Assembly (NCBI RefSeq): GCF_000019725.1 | Contig: NC_010505.1 | Span: 2,855,001-2,919,000, forward strand | DNA from: Methylobacterium radiotolerans JCM 2831 | GTDB lineage: Bacteria; Pseudomonadota; Alphaproteobacteria; Rhizobiales; Beijerinckiaceae | Direction of reading: 5' to 3' | DNA length: 64,000 nt | Shown: one piece after another, positions 24,463-32,198 of the stretch | Layout: each line of letters begins with the position of its first letter | Position numbering within the stretch: position 1 is the stretch's first letter | Notes under the pieces: generated by a model | Told to the model about the DNA's origin: nothing | Database searches by the model: none | What the model saw: only the letters and a program-made list of their open reading frames with translations | Made by a program: the position numbers and the translations under genes

Positions 24463-25659
24463 ATGAACCGTCGATGGCAACGCGCCTCGGCCGCGGCGCG
24501 TCTCCGCGGTCCGGAGCCAGTCAGGGCCGAGGATGAGAGTGCTCCAGAACGCCACGCCGCCCGGTCGGAGCCGGCCGGTCCCGCCCCGGCGCGGACGCCG
24601 GTCTTGACCGGATCCGCCTCCCCCTGGTGGACGGCCGGTCGCCACGCCGACCGGCGCCCGGCGCTGCTCCTGCGCAACCGCGTCCTCGCGGCGTTCCGCG
24701 GGTGGTTCGCGGACCGCGACTTCGTCGAGGCCGAGGCCGCCTGCCTGCAGGTCTCGCCCGGCAACGAGGCGCATCTGTCGGCCTTCGCCACGGAAGCCAT
24801 CGGGGCGAGCGGCGCCCGCACGCCGCTCTACCTGCACACCTCGCCGGAATTCGCCTGCAAGAAGCTCCTGGCCGCGGGCGAGACGCGGCTGTTCAGCGTC
24901 GCCCGGGTGTTCCGCAACCGCGAGCGCGGGCCGCTGCACCATCCCGAGTTCACGATGCTCGAGTGGTACCGGGCCGGCGCCCCCTACACGGCGCTGATGG
25001 CGGACTGCGCCGACCTGCTCGCCGGCGCGGCCGAGACCGCGGGCGCCCGCCGCTTCGCCTTCCGCGGCCGGGAGACGGACCCCTTCGCCGAGCCGGAGCG
25101 TCTGACCCTGGCCGAGGCCTTCGACCGCTTCGCCGGGATCGATCTCCTGGCGAGCGTCGCGCCGGGCGGCGGGACGGACCGCGAGGCCCTGGCCGCCGCC
25201 GTCGCGGGGGCCGGGCTCCGGGTCGCGCCGGACGATACCTGGGCCGACCTGTTCTCCCGCGTCCTCGTCGCGCGGGTCGAGCCGCATCTCGGCCTCGGCC
25301 GCCCGACCATCCTGTGCGAGTACCCGATCAGCGAGGCCGCCCTCGCCCGGCCGGCGCCGCACGACCCGCGCGTGGCCGAGCGCTTCGAGCTCTACGCCTG
25401 CGGCGTCGAGCTGGCCAACGCCTTCGGCGAGCTGACCGACCCGGCGGAGCAGCGCCGCCGGTTCGAGGCCGAGATGGCCGAGAAGCAGCGCGTCTACGGC
25501 GAGCGCTACCCGATCGACGACGAGTTCCTCGCGGCGCTCGCCGTCATGCCGGAAGCGTCCGGGATCGCCCTGGGCTTCGACCGCTTGGCGATGCTCGCCT
25601 GCGGGGCAAGCCGGGTCGAGGATGTGATCTGGACACCGGTGGCGGAGACGCGGCCATGA
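24463..25659 (+). CDS. epmA: EF-P lysine-lysyl ligase EpmA (GenX/PoxA)
   Basis: A class II lysyl-tRNA synthetase-like enzyme without the anticodon-binding domain, which attaches beta-lysine to EF-P. Motif 2 ([23 protein letters not shown]) and motif 3 ([15 protein letters not shown]) are clear, with the catalytic-core [11 protein letters not shown] between. The core starts near TTG 24604 or slightly downstream. The ATG at 24463 gives 398 residues with a 46-residue Ala/Arg/Pro-rich N-terminal stretch unlike typical 320-350-residue EpmA, so the true start may be further in (TTG at 24604 is a candidate). Its stop overlaps the epmB start (ATGA). Divergent from efp. Confidence 0.88.
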   Translation: MNRRWQRASAAARLRGPEPVRAEDESAPERHAARSEPAGPAPARTPVLTGSASPWWTAGRHADRRPALLLRNRVLAAFRGWFADRDFVEAEAACLQVSPGNEAHLSAFATEAIGASGARTPLYLHTSPEFACKKLLAAGETRLFSVARVFRNRERGPLHHPEFTMLEWYRAGAPYTALMADCADLLAGAAETAGARRFAFRGRETDPFAEPERLTLAEAFDRFAGIDLLASVAPGGGTDREALAAAVAGAGLRVAPDDTWADLFSRVLVARVEPHLGLGRPTILCEYPISEAALARPAPHDPRVAERFELYACGVELANAFGELTDPAEQRRRFEAEMAEKQRVYGERYPIDDEFLAALAVMPEASGIALGFDRLAMLACGASRVEDVIWTPVAETRP

Positions 25660-26699
25660 ACCGGGCGCTGCGCAGCGCGGACGACCTCCTCTCCGCCGGC
25701 CTGATCTCCGGGGCGGAGGCCGACGCCCTCGGCGCCGTCCTCGCGCGCTACGCCGTCTCGGTGACGCCCGACATGGCCGAGCTGATCGACCCGCAGGATC
25801 CCGACGATCCGATCGGCCGCCAGTTCGTGCCCCGGGTCGCGGAGGCCGTCGCGACGCCGGAGGAGCGCGCCGACCCGATCGGCGATGCCGCCCACGCCCC
25901 GGTGACCGGAATCGTGCACCGCTACCCGGACCGCGTGCTGCTGAAGCCGCTCCACGTCTGCCCGGTCTACTGCCGCTTCTGCTTCCGCCGGGAGATGGTC
26001 GGGCCCGACGGGCTCGGGACGCTCACCGACGCCGAACTCGACGCCGCCCTCGCCTACATCGCGCAGGACCCGCGGATCTGGGAGGTGGTGCTCACCGGCG
26101 GCGACCCGTTCGCGCTCTCGCCGCGCCGGCTCGGCGTCATCGCCGAGCGCCTCGCCGCCATCGCCCACGTCCGGGTCATGCGGGTCCACACGCGCGTGCC
26201 CGTGGTGAAGCCCGACCTCGTCTCCGACGCCCTCGTTCGGGCGCTCAAGCGGTTCGGGCGCGCGGTCTTCGTCGCCGTCCACGCCAACCATCCGCGGGAA
26301 TTCACCGCCGCCGCCAGCGCCGCCTGCGCCCGGCTGGTCGATGCCGGCATTCCCCTGGTCGGCCAGTCGGTGCTCCTGCGCGGCGTCAATGACGAGGCCG
26401 CGACCCTCGAGGCGCTGATGCGGACCCTCGTCGAGAACCGGATCAAGCCGTACTACCTCCACCACGGCGACCTCGCGCCCGGGACGGCCCACCTGCGCAC
26501 GGACGTGGCCGAGGGGCAGGCGCTGATGCGCGCGCTGCGCGGCCGCCTCTCCGGCCTCGCCCAGCCGACCTACGTGCTCGACATTCCCGGCGGCCACGGC
26601 AAGGTGCCGATCGGACCGGGCTACCTGCGCGACACCCCCGACGGGGTGCGCGTGACCGATCCGGGCGGGCAGGACCACGCCTACCCGCCGAAGGCGTGA
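25656..26699 (+). CDS. epmB: EF-P beta-lysylation protein EpmB (lysine 2,3-aminomutase family)
   Basis: A 347-residue radical SAM and PLP enzyme that converts L-alpha-lysine to beta-lysine for EF-P modification. The radical SAM cluster motif CxxxCxxC is CPVYCRFC (about residues 99-106), preceded by HRYPDRVLLKPLHV. The SAM-binding VVLTGGDPFALS and late YVLDIPGGHGKVPIGP, with the PLP-lysine, are intact. The short length, lacking the tail of clostridial aminomutases, fits EpmB. ATG overlaps the epmA stop by 4 bases, so the two are coupled. With efp divergent, the whole modification system is together. Confidence 0.92.
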   Translation: MNRALRSADDLLSAGLISGAEADALGAVLARYAVSVTPDMAELIDPQDPDDPIGRQFVPRVAEAVATPEERADPIGDAAHAPVTGIVHRYPDRVLLKPLHVCPVYCRFCFRREMVGPDGLGTLTDAELDAALAYIAQDPRIWEVVLTGGDPFALSPRRLGVIAERLAAIAHVRVMRVHTRVPVVKPDLVSDALVRALKRFGRAVFVAVHANHPREFTAAASAACARLVDAGIPLVGQSVLLRGVNDEAATLEALMRTLVENRIKPYYLHHGDLAPGTAHLRTDVAEGQALMRALRGRLSGLAQPTYVLDIPGGHGKVPIGPGYLRDTPDGVRVTDPGGQDHAYPPKA

Positions 26700-26715
26700 C
26701 GGAGACTCTTCGATT

Positions 26716-27327
26716 ATGCGCAGGCTTTGGGGCCGCCTCACCTCGGTGAACGTGCAGAAGGCGGTGTGGGGACTCGACGAGACGGGCTTGCCGTACGACC
26801 GGGTCGAGGCCGGCGGCGCCCACGGGGTCGTCAACGACCCCGGCTACCGTACGATGAACCCGAACGGCCTCGTCCCGACCCTGGAAGAGGACGGTTTCGT
26901 CCTCTGGGAGTCCAACGCGATCCTCCGCTACCTCGCGGCGACCGGCTCGGCCCTGGCCCTGCCGGCGGATCCGCGGGCGCGCGCCCACGTCGAGCAGTGG
27001 CTCGACTGGCAGGCCACGAGCTTCACGCCGGCCATGCGCGACGCGTTCTGGCAGCTCTACCGCGCGGCCGATCCGGACCGCGGCCTGATCGCCGCCTCGG
27101 TCGAGAAGAGCGAGGCCATGGCCGAGATCCTCGACCACCATCTCGAGGGCCGGACCTACGTGGTCGGCGACAGCTTCAGCATCGCCGACATCGCCCTCGG
27201 CTGCGCGGCGCATCGCTGGCTGAACCTCCCGGCCGAGCGGATCGAGCGCCCGGCACTGCGTCGCTGGTACGAGCGGGTCGCGGCCCGGCCCGGCGCCGCC
27301 CGGGCGCTCGGCGAGCCCATCGCCTGA
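26716..27327 (+). CDS. Glutathione S-transferase family protein
   Basis: A 203-residue two-domain GST. The thioredoxin-like N-terminal half (residues ~1-75) has VNVQKAVWGLDETGLPYDRV, NPNGLVPTLEEDGFVLWESNAIL and the cis-Pro (LVPTL) plus the E-S-N pair that binds the gamma-glutamyl part of glutathione. The C-terminal helical half (80-195) has VVGDSFSIADIALGCAAHRW with the conserved Asp. The N-terminal catalytic residue region is NVQK, as in theta/beta-like GSTs. It follows epmB by 16 bases with a ggagac ribosome site, so it may be cotranscribed. The substrate is not known. Confidence 0.9.
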   Translation: MRRLWGRLTSVNVQKAVWGLDETGLPYDRVEAGGAHGVVNDPGYRTMNPNGLVPTLEEDGFVLWESNAILRYLAATGSALALPADPRARAHVEQWLDWQATSFTPAMRDAFWQLYRAADPDRGLIAASVEKSEAMAEILDHHLEGRTYVVGDSFSIADIALGCAAHRWLNLPAERIERPALRRWYERVAARPGAARALGEPIA

Positions 27328-27427
27328 CGGCCGCCGCGGGCGCCCGGAGCCTTGCCGGCACGCCCGCGCGATCCACCTTCCCCGACCGCGCCGCCCGGAT
27401 CCGGACCGGCCTTTCACGGAGCCCCCG

Positions 27428-28078
27428 ATGGCGATCGACCCGACCCTGCGCGACGCGCTCTCCGCCGTGACCCCGGCGAGCCTCGCCCGCGCCCTGGCGC
27501 GGGCCGGGGTGAAGGCCTGCACCCCGCACGGTCTCTCGGCGCGGGGGAGCGCGACCGTGGTCGGAGCCGCCTACACGATGCGGATGATCCCGGCCCGCGA
27601 CGACGCCGCGGGTGATCTCGCCGCCGCCGTCGACGCCGTGCCCGAGGGGGCCGTCGTGGTCATCGATGCGGGATCCTCCGGCCTCGTCCTTCCCTTCGGG
27701 GCGATCCTGGCGGCGCGCCTTGCCCAGCGCGGCGCCGCCGGTCTGATCACCGACGCGGCCCTGCCGGAGGAGGTCGGCCTCCCCGCCTGGTGCCGGACGG
27801 CCGCGGCCACCGGGGCTCTGGCCCTGGTCGGCACGCAGGAGCGCGTCGCCTGCGGCGGTGCCGCCATCCATCCCGGCGATATCCTGGTCGGCGATACGAC
27901 CGGCCTCGTCGCGGTGCCGGCGGCGCTCGCCGAGCGCGTCGCCCTGGAGGCCGTGGAGCAGCAGCGCCTCGACCTCTGGATCCAGCGCGAGGTCGAGCGC
28001 GGCGCGGACCTCGCGAGCCTCCTCCCGCCGGACGCCGCGGCCCTCGCCCGGTTCGAGGCCGAGACGAGGCCGGCCTGA
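27428..28078 (+). CDS. RraA/HMG-aldolase family protein
   Basis: A 216-residue protein of the RraA-like alpha/beta/beta/alpha fold. Typical are DLAAAVDAVPEGAVVVIDAGS, FGAILAARLAQRGAAGLITD and HPGDILVGDTTGLVAVPAAL. The canonical G-V-x-D-G-x2-R-D stretch, which binds the metal and substrate in the HMG/CHA aldolases, is changed here to GLITDAALPEEVG, so the Arg-Asp pair is missing. It may therefore be a regulator-like or divergent lyase rather than a true aldolase. A gag ribosome site precedes the ATG. It is followed after 5 bases by a YdcF-like gene. Confidence 0.8.
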   Translation: MAIDPTLRDALSAVTPASLARALARAGVKACTPHGLSARGSATVVGAAYTMRMIPARDDAAGDLAAAVDAVPEGAVVVIDAGSSGLVLPFGAILAARLAQRGAAGLITDAALPEEVGLPAWCRTAAATGALALVGTQERVACGGAAIHPGDILVGDTTGLVAVPAALAERVALEAVEQQRLDLWIQREVERGADLASLLPPDAAALARFEAETRPA

Positions 28079-28083
28079 GCCCC

Positions 28084-28929
28084 GTGTTCTTCCCCGCCTC
28101 GAAGGTGATCTTCTTCCTGATCACCCCGTCGAATTTCTGCATCTTCGCGATCCTGCTCGGGATCGCCGTCGCGGCGGTGACGCGCTGGCGGAGGAGCGGT
28201 CTCGGTCTCGCGCTGCTGGGCAGTTTCCTGCTCGGTGCCGCCGGACTGGCGCCCCTCTCGGACGTGGCCCTGATCCCGCTCGAGCAGCGCTTCCCGGCCT
28301 ATCCGGACGACGGCCCGGCCCCGACCGGGATCATCGTGCTGGGTGGCGGCATCGAGGCGGGTCTGTCAGAGGCGCGTCGCCAGATCGTCGTCAACGATGC
28401 CGGCGAGCGGCCGATCTATCTCGGCGACCTCGCCCGGCGCTACCCGGCGGCGCGGCTGGTCTTCTCCGGTGGCAGCGGCTTCATCGCGGGCGGCATGGCC
28501 GAAGCCGACATCGTGAGCCGGCAGGCGGACGTGATCGGCGTGCCGCGGACGCGCCTGATCCTGGAGAACCGCTCGCGCAACACCCACGAGAACGCCGCCT
28601 TCTCGGCGGCCCTGGTGAAGCCGAAGCCCGGCGAGCGCTGGCTGCTCGTGACCTCGGCCTGGCACATGCCTCGGGCGGTCGGCTGCTTCCGCCAAGCCGG
28701 CTTCGCGGTGGACGCCTTCCCGGTAGATTACCGGACCCGCGGCTGGAGCGACGTCGCGCACTTCCACGGCTTCGCGTCGGACGGGCTGCTCCAGTTCGAT
28801 TTGGCCGTCAAGGAGTGGATCGGCCTCGTCGCCTATCGCCTGTCCGGCTACACGCCGGACTGGCTGCCGGGCCCGGATGCCGAGGGGGCTTCCGAGGCCG
28901 CGCCGGAAACCGGCAGCGACAATCGGTAG
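28084..28929 (+). CDS. YdcF/ElyC family membrane protein (DUF218)
   Basis: A 281-residue inner-membrane protein with two N-terminal helices (residues ~5-55, including FAILLGIAVAAVT and LALLGSFLLGAAGL) and a DUF218 domain. The domain has TGIIVLGGGIEAG, ARLVFSGGSGF, the acidic E-x-A-D-I-V turn, RLILENRSRNTHENA and LLVTSAWHMPRAVGCFRQAGF. The ElyC group takes part in lipid-carrier and cell-envelope homeostasis, with activity poorly defined. The start is GTG at 28084, 5 bases after the RraA-like stop. The last 82 bases overlap the convergent DUF3253 gene, and the C-terminal Pro/Glu/Ala tail is that overlap. Confidence 0.83.
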   Translation: MFFPASKVIFFLITPSNFCIFAILLGIAVAAVTRWRRSGLGLALLGSFLLGAAGLAPLSDVALIPLEQRFPAYPDDGPAPTGIIVLGGGIEAGLSEARRQIVVNDAGERPIYLGDLARRYPAARLVFSGGSGFIAGGMAEADIVSRQADVIGVPRTRLILENRSRNTHENAAFSAALVKPKPGERWLLVTSAWHMPRAVGCFRQAGFAVDAFPVDYRTRGWSDVAHFHGFASDGLLQFDLAVKEWIGLVAYRLSGYTPDWLPGPDAEGASEAAPETGSDNR

Positions 28930-29174
28930 ATCCCGCGGAAATCGTCCGGGTCGACGGGTCTCCCCTTCCGCAGGATCGCGATCTGCCCCGCGTGGGCCAG
29001 TCGCACCGCGACCCGTCGCACGGGCTGCATCAGCGGACCCCAGCCGTCCGGGTGCGGGCCGCCGAGGGCGCGGGCGACTTCCGAGGGACAGACCGTCTTG
29101 TCGGCGCCGCGCTCGGCCACGAGGCGCAGCATCGTCGTCTCGATCGCGGCGTCGTCGGGTCGTGGGTCGGTCAT
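28848..29174 (-). CDS. DUF3253 family protein
   Basis: A 108-residue protein of the DUF3253 family, a small winged-helix-like fold. Visible marks are LRLVAERGADKTVCPSEVAR, WGPLMQPVRRVAVRLAHAGQIAIL and RKGRPVDPDDFRGIYRLSL, the normal family end. After that there is a 20-residue extension that lies in the convergent overlap with the YdcF-like gene. It starts with ATG at 29174, overlapping the DUF599 stop codon. The family role is unknown; the fold suggests nucleic-acid binding. Confidence 0.85.
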   Translation of the reverse strand: MTDPRPDDAAIETTMLRLVAERGADKTVCPSEVARALGGPHPDGWGPLMQPVRRVAVRLAHAGQIAILRKGRPVDPDDFRGIYRLSLPVSGAASEAPSASGPGSQSGV

Positions 29175-29944
29175 GTGCGGGCCTCCTCGGCGGGCGACAG
29201 GAGCGGAGCCTCGAGCGGCCCCTCGTGAGGTCCCTCCCCGGCTTCCAGGAGCGCCTTGCGGATCTCCGAGGCGAATTGGCGGCGCCACATGATGATCACG
29301 ACGGCGGTCGTCGAGACGAACAGCACGTAGGGGCTGATGAACCAGCCGAGATAGGCGAGCGCGAAGAAGAACGCCCGCTGCCCGCGGGCGAAGTGACGCC
29401 CGGCGCTGACGTTCATGGCCGCGAGCCGCCGCACCGCCCGCAGCATCTCGATCTCGCTCGTGCCGGATCCCTTGTGCGGCACGGCGCCGAGCAGGATCGC
29501 CGTGTAATTGAACAGCCTGTAGGCCCAGGCGAATTTGAAGAAGGCGTAGACGAAGATCAGTGCGAGGCCGGCGACCTTCAGCTCCCAGGTCAGGCGGTTG
29601 GCCGCCGTCCCGAACGGCAGCGTGGCGAACAGGTTCAGGACATCGTCCCCGGAGCGCGACAGGGTCAGGACCGAGCCCAGGGCGATGAGCGAGGTCGAGG
29701 CGAAGAACGCCGTGCCGTTCTGCAGCGAGGCGTTGATCTGCGTGTCGACCACCCGGTTGTCGCGGCCGATGACTTGGCGCGCCCAGTTGGCCCGGTGGCC
29801 GTTCATGATCTGGCTGAGGGAGACCATCCTGCCGCGCAACCGGCCGACGGACAGGCCGTAGGCGATCCAGGCGAGGATGAAGTAGAGCAGCGCCGCGAGA
29901 TCGAGGTGCGAGAAGGCGGCGCTGCCGGCGGACAGGTCGGTCAT
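29171..29944 (-). CDS. DUF599 family membrane protein
   Basis: A 257-residue integral membrane protein. Helices lie near residues 15-35, 75-95, 120-145 and 195-225. DUF599 features are the ALLYFILAWIAYGL first helix, NGTAFFASTSLIALGS, and FKFAWAYRLFNYTAILLGAVP with its conserved Arg and Tyr. The C-terminal ~30 residues are acidic and Pro-rich. The end overlaps the DUF3253 start by 4 bases (ATGA). Function unknown. Confidence 0.85.
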   Translation of the reverse strand: MTDLSAGSAAFSHLDLAALLYFILAWIAYGLSVGRLRGRMVSLSQIMNGHRANWARQVIGRDNRVVDTQINASLQNGTAFFASTSLIALGSVLTLSRSGDDVLNLFATLPFGTAANRLTWELKVAGLALIFVYAFFKFAWAYRLFNYTAILLGAVPHKGSGTSEIEMLRAVRRLAAMNVSAGRHFARGQRAFFFALAYLGWFISPYVLFVSTTAVVIIMWRRQFASEIRKALLEAGEGPHEGPLEAPLLSPAEEART

Positions 29945-30023
29945 GGTCTCCGGATGGCGGATGCGTGAAGGGGCGGTCCGCCATACCAGTCCGCGGGCGC
30001 GCGCTGAACCCGCGGCGCCGTTG

Positions 30024-30308
30024 TCAGTCGCGCAGGATCCGGAACGCGCCGCCGGTCGGCACGTCGCCGCCGTCCCGCGCGGTCACGTCGGCCACGCGCG
30101 CGCCCGGCGGACCCGACCGGCACAGGGCCTCCATCTCCGCCACGGCCTCCGGCGCGCCGCTGAAGACCGCCTCGACCGAGCCGTCGTCGCGGTTGCGCAC
30201 CGTGCCAGCGAGGCCGCGGGCGCGGGCCTCGGACTGCGTCCAGGCCCGGTAGGACACGCCCTGGACGCGACCGGTGACGATGACGGAGATCGTCCGGGTC
30301 TCACTCAT
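30024..30308 (-). CDS. acyP: Acylphosphatase
   Basis: A 94-residue acylphosphatase, which hydrolyses acyl phosphates such as carbamoyl or 1,3-bisphosphoglycerate. The catalytic Arg lies in VTGRVQGVSYRAW and the catalytic Asn in GTVRNRDDGSVEAVF. The C-terminal GGAFRILRD strand is somewhat degenerate compared with the usual F-x-I-R-x end. Length is standard. The ATG at 30308 is separated by a strong hairpin from the downstream transporter gene's 3' end. Confidence 0.93.
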   Translation of the reverse strand: MSETRTISVIVTGRVQGVSYRAWTQSEARARGLAGTVRNRDDGSVEAVFSGAPEAVAEMEALCRSGPPGARVADVTARDGGDVPTGGAFRILRD

Positions 30309-30331
30309 GCGGGCGCGGTCTCGTCTGACGG

Positions 30332-30355
30332 GGCCCGCGCCGGGCGGCGCGGGCC
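30332..30355 (-). terminator. Terminator after acyP/transporter boundary
   Basis: Perfect 10-base inverted repeat ggcccgcgcc (30332-30341), loop gggc, ggcgcgggcc (30346-30355). It lies 9 bases after the stop codon of the formate/nitrite transporter gene, which reads leftward from 31213, and 23 bases before the acyP start. Confidence 0.65.
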
Positions 30356-30364
30356 GGAGGGGCC

Positions 30365-31213
30365 TTACTCGGCCGCGATCGGGCGACGGACGCCGGCAGC
30401 CAGGGTCTGGCTCCGCGTCGCGCCGGTGCGGACATGGGTGGAGTAGAGCATCAGGCCGGTGAAGGCGATGCCGCCCACGATGTTACCGATCAGCGTCGGG
30501 ATCTCGTTCCAGAGCAGGTAGTCCATGACCGTCAGGTGGCCGCCCATGAGGATCGCCGACGGGAACAGGAACATGTTCACCACCGAGTGCTCGAAGGTCA
30601 TGAAGAAGAACACCGTGATCGGCATCCACATGGCGATGACCTTGCCGGGCACCGAGGTCGACAGCATGGCGCCGATGACGCCGGTCGAGACCATCCAGTT
30701 GCACAGCATGGCGCGGACGAAGAGCGTCAGCATGCCGGAGGCGCCGTACTTCTCGTAGCCGAGGGTCCGGGCCTCGCCGATGCCGGCGATGAGCTTGCCG
30801 ACGGCGTTCGGCTCGGTGGCGAAGCCGAAGGTGAAGACGATCGACATCATCACCGCCGTGGTCAGGGCGCCCGCGAAGTTGCCGAAGAAGACCAGCACCC
30901 AGTTGCGGGCGACGCCGGCCACGGTGACGCCGGGGCGCTTGTCGATGAGGGCGAGCGGGGTGAGCACGCAGACGCCGGTGAACAGGTCGTAGCCGAGCAG
31001 GTACAGCATCGAGAAGCCGACCGGGAACAGCAGGGCCGCCACCAGCGGCTGGCCGGTCGTCTGATTGATGGTCACCGCGAAGGCAGCGGCGAGCGCCAGG
31101 ATCGCGCCGGCCATGTAGGCCCGGATGAACGTGTCCTTGGTGGCCATGAAGACCTTTGCCTCACCGGCATCGACGGCCTTCTTCACGAAATCGGCGGGCG
31201 CCAGATACGACAT
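30365..31213 (-). CDS. Formate/nitrite transporter family protein
   Basis: A 282-residue channel-like protein of the FNT family with six membrane helices. The family landmarks are AGAILALAAAFAV, GYDLFTGVCVLTP (including the conserved constriction loop region), NWVLVFFGNFAGAL and CNWMVSTGVIGAML. The central-pore His region is FEHSVVNMFLFPSAIL. FNT proteins move formate, nitrite or related anions across the inner membrane; in a methylotroph, formate is a central C1 intermediate, so formate is a sensible guess. The ATG at 31213 follows a gagggagag ribosome site. It is monocistronic, ending in a strong hairpin. Confidence 0.92.
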   Translation of the reverse strand: MSYLAPADFVKKAVDAGEAKVFMATKDTFIRAYMAGAILALAAAFAVTINQTTGQPLVAALLFPVGFSMLYLLGYDLFTGVCVLTPLALIDKRPGVTVAGVARNWVLVFFGNFAGALTTAVMMSIVFTFGFATEPNAVGKLIAGIGEARTLGYEKYGASGMLTLFVRAMLCNWMVSTGVIGAMLSTSVPGKVIAMWMPITVFFFMTFEHSVVNMFLFPSAILMGGHLTVMDYLLWNEIPTLIGNIVGGIAFTGLMLYSTHVRTGATRSQTLAAGVRRPIAAE

Positions 31214-31359
31214 GCACAACTCTCCCTCGCGGGCGCACGCCGATCGTCGTTGACCGACGGGCGCGCCGCGCAATCACGGATGGCTGGCCGGGCGCGGTGC
31301 TGCCGTTCGCCCCCCAGCTCGATCGTGGGCAAGCATGTCGCGTACCAACTGCGCGGCGC

Positions 31360-31791
31360 TCAGGCCGGCAGGCCGCGGGCCCAGGTGCCGAGCTCCCGCA
31401 GATAGGCCGGGGGCAGCTGCGCCGCGCGCCCCGCCGCGACGACCGCCTCTAGGTATCCGGGCCGCGGGCGGCCGGGCGCGGTCGAGCACCCGCGATAGAT
31501 CAGGGCGCGCTTGACGCCCTCCCCCGTGCGGACCGGGAGCGCCGCCTTGGTGTAGAGGCCGCCGGCGACGCCCTCGTAGCGGTCGAGCGCCGGGACGTCG
31601 TCGACAGCCAGCTCCCACAGGACGCCCCAGACGGTGCGTCGGGGATCGGGCACCACGGACGCGTAGCCCTCGCGCATGATGATGAAGCGGTGGCGCGGCA
31701 GATGTCCGCCGCCGATCAGCCGCGAAACCGGGCAGCGCAGCGCCATCGCGGCGGCATCCATGTTGGCGCCGTAGGCGAAATAGAGGGGCAT
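31360..31791 (-). CDS. Gamma-glutamylcyclotransferase-like (AIG2-like) protein
   Basis: A 143-residue protein of the GGCT/AIG2-like beta-barrel fold. The substrate loop YFAYGANMD at the N-terminus and the conserved Glu in LDRYEGVAGG are both present. Small members release 5-oxoproline from gamma-glutamyl compounds; many bacterial ones are uncharacterised. The gene is monocistronic, in a gap between the FNT gene and the carboxylase subunit, and faces a 407-base region without a clear intact gene. Confidence 0.85.
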   Translation of the reverse strand: MPLYFAYGANMDAAAMALRCPVSRLIGGGHLPRHRFIIMREGYASVVPDPRRTVWGVLWELAVDDVPALDRYEGVAGGLYTKAALPVRTGEGVKRALIYRGCSTAPGRPRPGYLEAVVAAGRAAQLPPAYLRELGTWARGLPA

Positions 31792-31822
31792 GCAGCCGCG
31801 ATTCGTTGGCCGAGCTTCAGAC

Positions 31823-32152
31823 TTATTGCACAGACCCGCGCGCGTCGCGCTGCGCGGACCACCCGTTGGCGCGCATGGCCGCAGCGGCGAGCGCCAGCGT
31901 GACGGCGCGACTCACGCATGTCACGACGATCTCGCCCGAATACAGGGTCTGATGCTTCGAAGCACGCGCCTCCCGGCCCGAGGCCGGGGCATCGCCGCGC
32001 AAGGCCAGATCGCCGCGAAGAAGGTGGTCGCCGGCCGCAGGGCAGGCGCATCCGCGATCCCGAAGCTCAGGGCGGTGATCGGCGTGACGAAGCCGATCAC
32101 CGCGGACGCGACGGCGATGGTGCGCGGCGCCGGCGCCGACGCTCTCGTCTGC
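31823..32152 (-). pseudogene. Possible remnant of a small membrane protein gene
   Basis: The 407-base gap 31792-32198 holds no intact gene. On the minus strand a hydrophobic stretch (IAVASAVIGFVTPITALSFG and following) runs in one frame. After about 31970 a second coding-like stretch (LYSGEIVVTCVSRAVTLALA and following, to a TAA at 31823-31825) continues in a shifted frame. Together they look like one small membrane protein broken by a frameshift. Codon third positions are GC-rich as in real genes here. No family was recognised and no start codon is certain, so this is a weak call. Confidence 0.25.
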
Positions 32153-32198
32153 GCGTCGCGAACGCAGTGAGGGCCGGGAGCGCGACGCGCGCCGGCGA

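Noticed and set aside
31790..32170. Plus-strand frame in the gap before pccA
   Set aside because: Basic, low-complexity translation with no ribosome site; the minus strand looks more coding-like, though broken.
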